6,030 bases of DNA from positions 1 to 6,030 of the forward strand of contig SLLJ01000166.1 of NCBI GenBank assembly GCA_007134165.1, read 5' to 3'. This stretch comes from Nitriliruptoraceae bacterium (GTDB lineage Bacteria; Actinomycetota; Nitriliruptoria; Nitriliruptorales; Nitriliruptoraceae). Below the pieces are notes generated by a model, which worked only from the letters and a program-made list of their open reading frames with translations, had not been told where the DNA came from and ran no database searches. The position numbers and the translations under genes were made by a program. This document shows, piece after piece, positions 1 through 5,393 of the stretch. Every line of letters starts with the position of its first letter. Positions within the stretch are counted from its first letter, which is position 1.

Positions 1-528
1 CGTGCGGGGTAGCGTGGTGCCGCGCACGGCGGCCGACGATTCGGACATCGGCGCGGGGGCGGGAGCCGGGGCGGCCGGGGCGGGCTCGGGGTGAGCGACG
101 GCTGACGCGGTGACCGGAGAGGTGACCGGCCGGGCGGCACTCGGCGGCGGCAGCGGCGCCGGCGTGGACGAGGGCGGCGGGGCCAGGTTCAGCGCCGCAA
201 CCTCGACCAGACGTTGACGCTGGGCCGGGTCACCGAGCTGACCGGCGAGGCGCCCGAGTCCGTCAGGGTCCAGAGCGAGCAGCGTGCGGGCAACGTCGCC
301 GGCCTCCTCGGCGGCGACCGCGCCGCCGGAGCGCTGGGCGATGCGCTGGGCCGCGCCCGGCGCGCCCTGCTCGACCAGGCCCTGGACCAGCGCGCGACGC
401 TCGACGTCCGACAGTCGGCTCACGGCCCGGGCCGCCTCCGAGGCTGCTCGGGCCCGGTCCACCGGCCGCTGCGCCCCCCACGCGCGACCGAGCAGTCCGG
501 CGACGGTCTCGAGCTGGTCGGCTGCCAT
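1..528 (-). CDS. Unrecognised protein with helical N-terminal part and Pro/Ala-rich tail (C-terminus beyond window)
   Basis: I do not recognise the family. The frame is open for 176 codons from an ATG at 528 to the left edge, with strong G/C bias at third positions. A weak Shine-Dalgarno GGAAG lies 4 nt upstream. Residues 1-116 are rich in Ala, Arg, Leu, Glu and Gln and look helical and soluble, with short segments such as VERRALVQGLVEQGAPGAA (43-60 region) and LDPDGLGRLAGQLGDPAQRQ (86-105). Residues 117-160 (bases about 49-180) are a low-complexity Pro/Ala/Ser linker, and the remainder is not visible. No signal peptide or membrane segment is seen. It begins 42 nt after the flotillin stop on the same strand, so it is probably the third gene of the nfeD-flotillin operon. 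I infer a cytoplasmic scaffold or client of the flotillin complex, but this rests on position only. What follows the linker could be a second domain that would reveal the function. Confidence 0.75.
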   Translation of the reverse strand, partial: MAADQLETVAGLLGRAWGAQRPVDRARAASEAARAVSRLSDVERRALVQGLVEQGAPGAAQRIAQRSGGAVAAEEAGDVARTLLALDPDGLGRLAGQLGDPAQRQRLVEVAALNLAPPPSSTPAPLPPPSAARPVTSPVTASAVAHPEPAPAAPAPAPAPMSESSAAVRGTTLPRT

Positions 529-570
529 CGGGCTTCCGATCGGTGGGCCGCGCGGCGTGGCCGGGTGGGC

Positions 571-1974
571 TCAGTCCTCGCGGCGATCGGAGGCGTCGGC
601 CTCGCCGGCCAGCTCGGCGTCGGCGGGATCACCGAGCCGGGAGAGGATGCCGCGCAGGTCGATGCCGGTCAGGTCCGAGCCGATCTGGATGCCCTGCTCG
701 ACGTTGCTCGACACCGTCTTGGCCAACGAGGACGCACCGTCGGTGGAGATCACCGTCATGCGCTCGACCGCGCTGATCGGCTCGCTGGCGGCGCTGACCA
801 GATCCGGCAGGATCCCGGCGATGAGGTCGAGCGTGGCCGCGTCACCGTAGAGGCGGAACGCCTCGGCGTTCTTGGTCCGGGCCTCGGCCTCGGCCTCACC
901 ACGGGCACGGATGGCCTCACCCTCCGCACGGCCCTCGAGTTCGACCGCCTCAGCCATGCGTGCCCGGCGGGCCTTCTCCGCATCCGCCTCGAAGATCGCG
1001 GCGTTCTTGGCCGCCTCGGCCTGCTGCTCGATGCGGTAGCGCTCGGCGTCGGCGGGCTTGCGGACCTCGGCGTCGAGCTGGCGGTCACGCAGGGCCGCCT
1101 CACGCTCGGCGACCAGCTCCTGCTCCTGGATGACCTCGCGGTTACGGGCCGCCTCGCGCAGCGGGCCGGCGGCGGCCGCCTGGGCCTGCGCCTCGTCGGT
1201 CTCGGCCTTGATCTCGGCCTGCTTGAGCTCGAGCTGGCGGTTCTGGACCGCGATGGCCTCCTCGGCCCGCAGCCGCTCTTCCTCGGCGGCCTGGCCGGCG
1301 CGGGCCTCAGCGATCTTGGCGTCCTGCTCGACCCGGGCGGCCTCGGGACGGCCGAGGTCGTTGAGGTAGGTGCCCTCGGCCTGGATGTCCTGGAGTTGGA
1401 AGGTATCGAGCGTCAGGCCCTGGTTGGTCAGGGAGGTCTCGGCCTCCTCGGCGACGGCCGAGGCGAACCTGGCCCGATCCTTGATGATCTCCTCGATCGT
1501 CAGCCGGCCGACGATCGCCCGCAGGCTGCCGGCGAGCACCTCGGTGGTGAAGGTGTCGACCTCCTTCTGCTGGGACAGGAAGCGTTGCGCGGCCGCGCGG
1601 ATGGCGTCCTCGTTGCCACCGACCTTGACCACCGCCACCCCGTCGAGGTCGGTCTTGATGCCTTGGCTGGAGACCGCGCCGCGGATGCTGACCGAGATCC
1701 TGCGGCTGGAGAGGTCCATGACGTGCAGCCGCTGCACGAAGGGCACCACGAACACGCTGGCGCCCATCACGACCTTCTGACCGCTCATGTCGTGCGAGAC
1801 GTCACCGGTCTCGGGGTTGCGCACCGGCGCGCCCTTGCGTCCGGTGATGATGAACGCCTCGTTGGGCCCGGCGACCTTGATCCGCGAGACCACCATGAAA
1901 CCCACGAGCAGCAGCAGGATCACCGCGCCGATGATCCCGGTCACCAGCGGGGACACGAGCAGGAAGTCCAGCAT
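571..1974 (-). CDS. Flotillin (SPFH-domain membrane scaffold, YuaG/FloT-YqiK type)
   Basis: Flotillins oligomerise on the inner face of the membrane and organise functional microdomains that gather other membrane proteins. This 467-residue protein has one N-terminal membrane segment (about residues 11-30), then the SPFH/band-7 domain (about 30-210, starting SRIKVAGPNEAFIITGRKG). A long Glu/Ala-rich coiled coil follows (about 211-375) with the family hallmark KPADAERYRIEQQAEA near 307-322. The C-terminal flotillin region (about 375-445) includes LYGDAATLDLIAGILPDLV. Its length fits YuaG-type flotillins, usually near 500. Start choice: GTG at 1977 and ATG at 1974 are adjacent. GGAG (1980-1983) is only 2 nt from the GTG but 5 nt from the ATG, so I prefer the ATG. 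It lies 36 nt after the nfeD gene, its usual partner, and is followed by an unknown gene. Family assignment is firm; the client proteins are unknown. Confidence 0.96.
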   Translation of the reverse strand: MLDFLLVSPLVTGIIGAVILLLLVGFMVVSRIKVAGPNEAFIITGRKGAPVRNPETGDVSHDMSGQKVVMGASVFVVPFVQRLHVMDLSSRRISVSIRGAVSSQGIKTDLDGVAVVKVGGNEDAIRAAAQRFLSQQKEVDTFTTEVLAGSLRAIVGRLTIEEIIKDRARFASAVAEEAETSLTNQGLTLDTFQLQDIQAEGTYLNDLGRPEAARVEQDAKIAEARAGQAAEEERLRAEEAIAVQNRQLELKQAEIKAETDEAQAQAAAAGPLREAARNREVIQEQELVAEREAALRDRQLDAEVRKPADAERYRIEQQAEAAKNAAIFEADAEKARRARMAEAVELEGRAEGEAIRARGEAEAEARTKNAEAFRLYGDAATLDLIAGILPDLVSAASEPISAVERMTVISTDGASSLAKTVSSNVEQGIQIGSDLTGIDLRGILSRLGDPADAELAGEADASDRRED

Positions 1975-2010
1975 CACCGCTCCGAGCAGTCGTTGGGCCT
2001 GGCTTGATGG

Positions 2011-2586
2011 TCAACCGTCTGCCATGTTCGTCGCACCGGCGTCGGTCGGGTCGGGCACGGGCGTGACGAGCACGGCGGAGGCCGACAACACGGCCCTGAC
2101 CCGCACCCGCGCGCCAATTGGCAGCGCCCGGTCCGAGCGGGCGTTGTACTTGCGCTGCTCGCCGTGGTGCCGGATGGTCACCTCACCGTAGCCGTCGGCG
2201 GGGATCGGGGTGATCACGATCGCTGCGGTGCCCTCCAGGCCCTGGGTGGTGACGGTCTCGTCGGTGGGCATGTCCATCAGGGTGCGCATCATCACCAGCG
2301 CGATGGCCCCGATCACGCCGCCGCTGGCCACCCCACCGAGGGCACCGATGGTCGCGTTCCCGCCGGTGGAGAACATGATCAGTGCCGCGCCGAACCCGAA
2401 GGCGGCCAGGAACGAGCCGAGCACCGGCGCGGAGAACACCCCGCCGCCGACGTCGACGTCGAACAGGCCGAACAGCCCGTCGAGTACGCCGCCCACGACC
2501 AATGACAGCACGATGATCGCGAGCCCGACAGCTCCGATCACGAGGAACGCTGTCATCGCATCGCCACCCAGCAGCTCCTGGATCAT
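2011..2586 (-). CDS. NfeD-like membrane protein with C-terminal OB-fold (YuaF type)
   Basis: Short NfeD proteins are membrane partners of flotillin/SPFH proteins, and their C-terminal soluble OB-fold is thought to bind or stabilise the flotillin assembly. The 191 residues show three hydrophobic segments (about 13-35, 53-73 and 79-101). A compact beta-rich domain follows (about 113-178) containing LEGTAAIVITPIPADGYGEV and YNARSDRALPIGARVRVR, with the glycine spacing of NfeD OB-folds. There is no ClpP-like serine protease domain, so this is the short class rather than long NfeD. The following gene encodes flotillin, and this pairing is the strongest support for the call. Start: ATG at 2586 has GAGGG only 1 nt away, too close for ordinary ribosome binding, but sits where transcription from the TACAGT box would begin. 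A second ATG ten codons in (2556) follows GGGTGG by 7 nt and is the main alternative. Confidence 0.9.
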   Translation of the reverse strand: MIQELLGGDAMTAFLVIGAVGLAIIVLSLVVGGVLDGLFGLFDVDVGGGVFSAPVLGSFLAAFGFGAALIMFSTGGNATIGALGGVASGGVIGAIALVMMRTLMDMPTDETVTTQGLEGTAAIVITPIPADGYGEVTIRHHGEQRKYNARSDRALPIGARVRVRAVLSASAVLVTPVPDPTDAGATNMADG

Positions 2587-2592
2587 GCCCTC

Positions 2593-2598
2593 ACTGTA
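2593..2598 (-). promoter_or_regulatory. Candidate -10 box giving a leaderless nfeD-flotillin transcript
   Basis: TACAGT on the minus strand fits the TAnnnT -10 consensus common in actinomycetes. Exactly 6 nt (GAGGGC) separate it from the A of the ATG at 2586, the spacing expected if transcription starts on the start codon. No convincing -35 hexamer is present 17 nt upstream (CGCCGG there). Three copies of GTGACC/GGTCAC lie further upstream at 2622-2627, 2630-2635 and 2649-2654, and could bind a regulator. This is inference from spacing only. Confidence 0.45.
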
Positions 2599-2629
2599 CT
2601 GCGGCAGAGCAGGGGCCGGCGGGTCACGA

Positions 2630-2654
2630 GGTCACCGCGGTCGTGCCGGTGACC
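2630..2654 (-). terminator. Possible hairpin terminator after the GNAT gene
   Basis: A perfect 8-bp inverted repeat, GGTCACCG and CGGTGACC with a 9-nt loop, lies 9 nt downstream of the acetyltransferase stop codon. The minus-strand transcript could fold here. There is no T-run after it, so it would be an atypical terminator of the kind seen in high-GC bacteria. It lies just upstream of the nfeD promoter, so it could equally be a regulator site. Confidence 0.3.
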
Positions 2655-2663
2655 GGCGGCAGG

Positions 2664-3287
2664 TCAGGGCTCGCGCGGAGTGCGCCACATGCACCACAAC
2701 CTTGGACCGGCGGGCAGCCGCAGCTCGCGGACGACCTCGAACCCGTGGCGCTGGTAGTAGGGGACCAGCTCAGGCTTGGAGGCCTCGAGGTAGGCCGGCT
2801 GCCGGTCGCGGTCGCAGCGCTCGAGGACCGGGGTCAGCACCGCCGAGGCCAGCCCCTGCCCCTGGTGGTCGGGGTCGGTGCCGAGGTAGGCGAGGTACCA
2901 GTGCGGCTGCTCGGGACGGTGACGCTGCACGTGCAGGAGACCGGCGAGGACCAGGGGCAGGCGCCCCCGGTACACGCGGGCCAGCCGGGGCAGCAACCGG
3001 ACGAGGTCGGCGGGACGCACCTGGCCGTCCTGCGGGGGCGCCCACAGGGTGGCGCTGAGCCGCCGGGCGTCGGCGTAGACGTTGCCCTTGGGCACGTACA
3101 GCTCGAGGATCGCGGCGAAGGATCGGGCGCTCGCCACCGGGCGACGCGCCGGGTCCGGGATCCCCCAGGCGACGACCGGGTCGTCGTGGAAGGCCCGGGC
3201 GAGCAGGTCGGCCACCGGTGGGGCGTCGTCGGGGGAGATCACCCCTACGTGGTGGGCGGGACGGGTCGTGGTGGTGGGGGCGGTCAT
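2664..3287 (-). CDS. GNAT-family N-acetyltransferase
   Basis: GNAT enzymes transfer an acetyl group from acetyl-CoA to an amine on a small molecule, peptide or protein. The 207-residue protein has the usual single-domain length. The acetyl-CoA binding motif A is at about 129-151, with YLAYLGTDPDHQGQGLAS carrying the Q-x-x-G-x-G/A pyrophosphate loop (HQGQGLA). The C-terminal motif B region (about 165-190) contains YLEASKPELVPYYQRHGFE, the typical YxxxGFE-type end of the fold. An N-terminal stretch (about 14-70) resembles the substrate-side helices of the family. The start is well supported: AAGGA (3294-3298) lies 6 nt before the ATG. The gene follows a TetR repressor gene by 120 nt and has its own promoter covered by a TetR-type operator, so it is likely induced by that regulator's ligand. 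The substrate is unknown. An antibiotic- or toxin-modifying role is possible but unproven. Confidence 0.92.
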   Translation of the reverse strand: MTAPTTTTRPAHHVGVISPDDAPPVADLLARAFHDDPVVAWGIPDPARRPVASARSFAAILELYVPKGNVYADARRLSATLWAPPQDGQVRPADLVRLLPRLARVYRGRLPLVLAGLLHVQRHRPEQPHWYLAYLGTDPDHQGQGLASAVLTPVLERCDRDRQPAYLEASKPELVPYYQRHGFEVVRELRLPAGPRLWCMWRTPREP

Positions 3288-3333
3288 GGCCGTTCCTTGG
3301 CTCCGGCGTCCGGGGCGACCCGTCGCGTTCCTT

Positions 3334-3356
3334 TACGTTACGTTATGCAACGTAAC
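3334..3356. promoter_or_regulatory. Candidate TetR operator in front of the GNAT gene
   Basis: A perfect palindrome, GTTACGTTATGCAACGTAAC (3337-3356), has 8-bp arms around ATGC. An overlapping dyad, TACGT-N11-ACGTA (3334-3354), is also present. The same dyad with identical spacing recurs upstream of the tetR gene, and 17 of 22 aligned bases (3334-3355) match it. The element covers the -10 box and likely start of the GNAT promoter, where a repressor would block transcription. The assignment to the neighbouring TetR is inferred from the shared sequence and location. Confidence 0.78.
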
Positions 3357-3377
3357 TGGTGCAGCGGGTGCGGTCAA
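3349..3377 (-). promoter_or_regulatory. Promoter of the GNAT gene (-35 TTGACC, 17-nt spacer, -10 TACGTT)
   Basis: On the minus strand TTGACC (3372-3377) matches the -35 consensus TTGACA at five of six positions. It is followed by exactly 17 nt and then TACGTT (3349-3354), a TAnnnT -10 box. Transcription would begin near 3342, leaving a leader of about 55 nt that carries the AAGGA ribosome site. The -10 box is inside the operator palindrome, so the regulator would compete directly with RNA polymerase. Confidence 0.65.
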
Positions 3378-3407
3378 GGCCCCCGGCCCGGATGACGACC
3401 AACGACC

Positions 3408-4043
3408 CTACGAACCGGGACCATCGACCCTGACGCCGGTCAGCAGGCGGCAGACCAGCTCGACGACGCGCTCGACGCGCTGCGCGAGGGGCTCGTCGCG
3501 CACCCCGGCCGGACGCAGCGCCTGGTAGATCATGCCGCCACCGACCAGGTCGGTCAGCAGGTCGATGTCGAGGTCGGCGGCGAGCTCCCCCCGGAGCTGG
3601 GCACGCTCGAGCATCTCCCCGAACGCCGCCCGTCGCGCCGCGACCGCCTTGCGCCAGTACACCTGCGCGAACGGCGAACCCTCGGCGTTGGACACCAGCA
3701 GCACCGCCAGGAACTGCAGCAGCAGCGGCTCCCCCAGCTCCGCGGCCCGCGGCAGCAGCTCCGCGCGCAGGTCACCACGCAGCGATCCCGTGTCCGGCGC
3801 CGGAGACGGCTGGCGCACCGCATCCACCGACGCCGCCACCAGCGCCTCCTTGGACGCATACCGCCGGTACACCGTGGGCCGGCCCACCTCGGCCCGGGCC
3901 GCCACGTCGGTCATCGTCAACCGCTCGTAGCCCACCTCGACCAGCAGCTCCCGCGTCGCCGCCAGGATCGCGGCATCCACCTGCTCGTCACGGGGCCGAC
4001 CCGGCGGGCGCGACGGCCCCGACGAGCGGGGTTGGCTGGTCAC
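3408..4043 (-). CDS. TetR/AcrR-family transcriptional regulator
   Basis: A one-component repressor that releases DNA when a small ligand occupies its C-terminal pocket. Counting from the GTG at 4043 it has 211 residues. The N-terminal helix-turn-helix lies at about 22-70, with ATRELLVEVGYERLTMTDVA, then AEVGRPTVYRRYASKEALV as the recognition helix region. This is a canonical TetR signature. The all-helical ligand-binding and dimer domain follows (about 86-205), ending in GELAADLDIDLLTDLVGGG, which resembles common AcrR-like C-terminal domains. Start: AGGAG (4050-4054) directly abuts the ATG at 4049, whereas it is 6 nt from the in-frame GTG two codons later. I therefore prefer the GTG; the ATG version adds two residues. 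An operator-like repeat precedes this gene and a matching one precedes the downstream acetyltransferase, so autoregulation plus control of that gene is likely. The ligand is unknown. Confidence 0.93.
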   Translation of the reverse strand: MTSQPRSSGPSRPPGRPRDEQVDAAILAATRELLVEVGYERLTMTDVAARAEVGRPTVYRRYASKEALVAASVDAVRQPSPAPDTGSLRGDLRAELLPRAAELGEPLLLQFLAVLLVSNAEGSPFAQVYWRKAVAARRAAFGEMLERAQLRGELAADLDIDLLTDLVGGGMIYQALRPAGVRDEPLAQRVERVVELVCRLLTGVRVDGPGS

Positions 4044-4049
4044 GGGCAT

Positions 4050-4054
4050 CTCCT
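4050..4054 (-). promoter_or_regulatory. Ribosome binding site that favours the GTG start of tetR
   Basis: AGGAG has zero spacing to the ATG at 4049 but the ideal 6-nt spacing to the GTG at 4043. Initiation at the ATG would need a poorer pairing with less AGGAG complementarity. Confidence 0.5.
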
Positions 4055-4092
4055 CGCTGCCACGCCCGCCGACGTCGCCGGCCGACGGGACT

Positions 4093-4125
4093 CCTCGATA
4101 CGTGACACAGCGTAACGTATCGAGG
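4093..4125. promoter_or_regulatory. Candidate TetR operator in front of tetR, also able to form a hairpin after the permease gene
   Basis: A perfect 11-bp inverted repeat, CCTCGATACGT (4093-4103) and ACGTATCGAGG (4115-4125), is separated by 11 nt. Its core, TACGT-N11-ACGTA (4099-4119), matches the element upstream of the acetyltransferase with the same spacing. It is in the tetR upstream region, about 50-80 nt before the start codon, fitting autoregulation. It also begins 5 nt past the permease stop codon, so the same sequence could fold in that transcript. No T-run follows, so termination is uncertain. A clear -35/-10 pair for tetR is not obvious, although TACGTT at 4114-4119 could be a -10. 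Confidence 0.72.
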
Positions 4126-4130
4126 TGGCG

Positions 4131-5393
4131 TCACGGGGGCGTGGGCGTCGCCCGGCGCCGGCGGGTGGCCAGCCAGACCAGCGACCCGACCGCGAGCAGG
4201 ACGAGCCCGCCGACCACGGCCACGCCCGGCAGGGTGAAGGCCAGCAGCACGCACAGCACCACCCCGAGCCCGGCCAGCCAGCGCGGCCAGCGCCGCTCCG
4301 AGGCGGTCAGGCGCCAGGCCGAGGCGTTGGCCAGCGCGTAGTAGGTCAGCACCGCGAACGAGGAGAACCCGATCGCGCCGCGCAGGTCCGCCACGAGCAC
4401 GATGCCCGCCACGATCACGGCCACCGTGAGCTCCGCACGGTGTGGGGTGCGGTAGGTCGGGTGGACCGCATCGAGCACGCCCGGCAGCTCACGACGCCGG
4501 GCCATCGACAGCGTGGTGCGGCTGATCCCGGCCAGCAGGGAGAGCAGCACCCCGGCCGCAGCCACCGCCGCACCGATGCGCACGGCTGGGGTCAGCACCG
4601 CCAGGCGCCCGCCCGCGACCGCATCGGCCAGCGGTGCGGCCGAGGTGGCGACCTGCGCCGGACCCAGCGCGAGCAGCACCGACGTGAGCACGACCGCATA
4701 GACCGCCACCACCAGGCCCAGCGCGATCGGGATCGCCCGCGGGATCGTGGTGGTGGGATCCACGACCTCCTCCCCCAGGGTCGCCAGGCGCGCGTACCCG
4801 GCGAAGGCGAAGAACAGCAGCCCCGCCCCCTGCACGACCCCGAACGCTCCGGTCGGCAACTCGAGATCGAGATTGGCCGTGCTTGCCGCACCGCCCAGCA
4901 GCGCCCCCGCGATCACCACGGCCAGCGCGGCCAGGACCAGCGCCACGATGATCCGGGTCAGCCGGGCGGTCTTGTGCACCCCACGCACGTTGACCGCGGC
5001 CATCGCCACGATCGCGCCGATCGCCAGGGGACGGGCCAGGTCCTCGGACAGGTAGGCCCCGAAGGTCAACGCCATCGCGGCCAGGCTCGCGGTCTTGCCG
5101 ACCACGAAGCTCCAGCCGGCCAGGAACCCCCAGTAGGGCCCGAGCCGCCGTCGGGCGTAGACGTAGGTCCCGCCCGACTCCGGGTACTGCGCGGCGAGCT
5201 GCGCCGAGGAGGTCGCGTTGGCGTAGGCGACCACCGCGGCGAGGGCCAGGCTGACCAGCAGCCAGCTGCCCGCCGCGGCCGCGGCCGGTCCGGGCGCGGC
5301 GAACACCCCGGCCCCGATCATCGCCCCCAGCCCGATGACCACCGCATCGGTGAGGGTCAGCCGTCGGGCCAGTTCACCCGACGATCCGGTCAT
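4131..5393 (-). CDS. APC-superfamily amino-acid permease
   Basis: A secondary transporter of the amino acid-polyamine-organocation superfamily, expected to import or exchange amino acids or related amines across the cytoplasmic membrane. The 420 residues hold about 12 hydrophobic segments, and the family usually spans 420-500. Family landmarks are visible: the broken first helix GLGAMIGAGVFAAPGP (21-36), YPESGGTYVYARRRLGPYWG (70-89), the sixth-helix FFAFAGYARLATLGEEV (194-210) followed by DPTTTIPRAIP (212-222), and SRTTLSMARRRELP (291-304) before HPTYRTPHRAE. Start: ATG at 5393 overlaps the upstream stop as ATGA, and GGAG lies 7 nt before it. A GTG at 5435 would extend 14 residues into the upstream gene and is less likely. 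Coupling to an ArsR-rhodanese gene hints at a sulfur-related or regulator-linked substrate, but the sequence does not show specificity. Confidence 0.93.
   Translation of the reverse strand: MTGSSGELARRLTLTDAVVIGLGAMIGAGVFAAPGPAAAAAGSWLLVSLALAAVVAYANATSSAQLAAQYPESGGTYVYARRRLGPYWGFLAGWSFVVGKTASLAAMALTFGAYLSEDLARPLAIGAIVAMAAVNVRGVHKTARLTRIIVALVLAALAVVIAGALLGGAASTANLDLELPTGAFGVVQGAGLLFFAFAGYARLATLGEEVVDPTTTIPRAIPIALGLVVAVYAVVLTSVLLALGPAQVATSAAPLADAVAGGRLAVLTPAVRIGAAVAAAGVLLSLLAGISRTTLSMARRRELPGVLDAVHPTYRTPHRAELTVAVIVAGIVLVADLRGAIGFSSFAVLTYYALANASAWRLTASERRWPRWLAGLGVVLCVLLAFTLPGVAVVGGLVLLAVGSLVWLATRRRRATPTPP

Noticed and set aside
49..180. A repeat array or non-coding low-complexity tract near the left edge
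   Set aside because: The Pro/Ala-rich composition is explained by an uninterrupted minus-strand reading frame encoding a flexible linker; no regular DNA repeat unit is present.
214..2007. A 597-codon plus-strand open frame opposite the flotillin gene
   Set aside because: Its translation is low-complexity Gly/Leu/Asp/Arg-rich with no domain, and it mirrors the G/C third-position bias of the minus-strand flotillin, which has clear family motifs. It also runs over the start of the neighbouring gene.
2643..3395. A plus-strand open frame across the acetyltransferase and its promoter
   Set aside because: It is antisense to a well-supported GNAT gene, crosses the regulatory palindrome and shows no recognisable motifs.
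3288..3407. A small gene between the GNAT and TetR genes
   Set aside because: The 120-nt gap is filled by a promoter, an operator and a ribosome binding site, with no supported reading frame.
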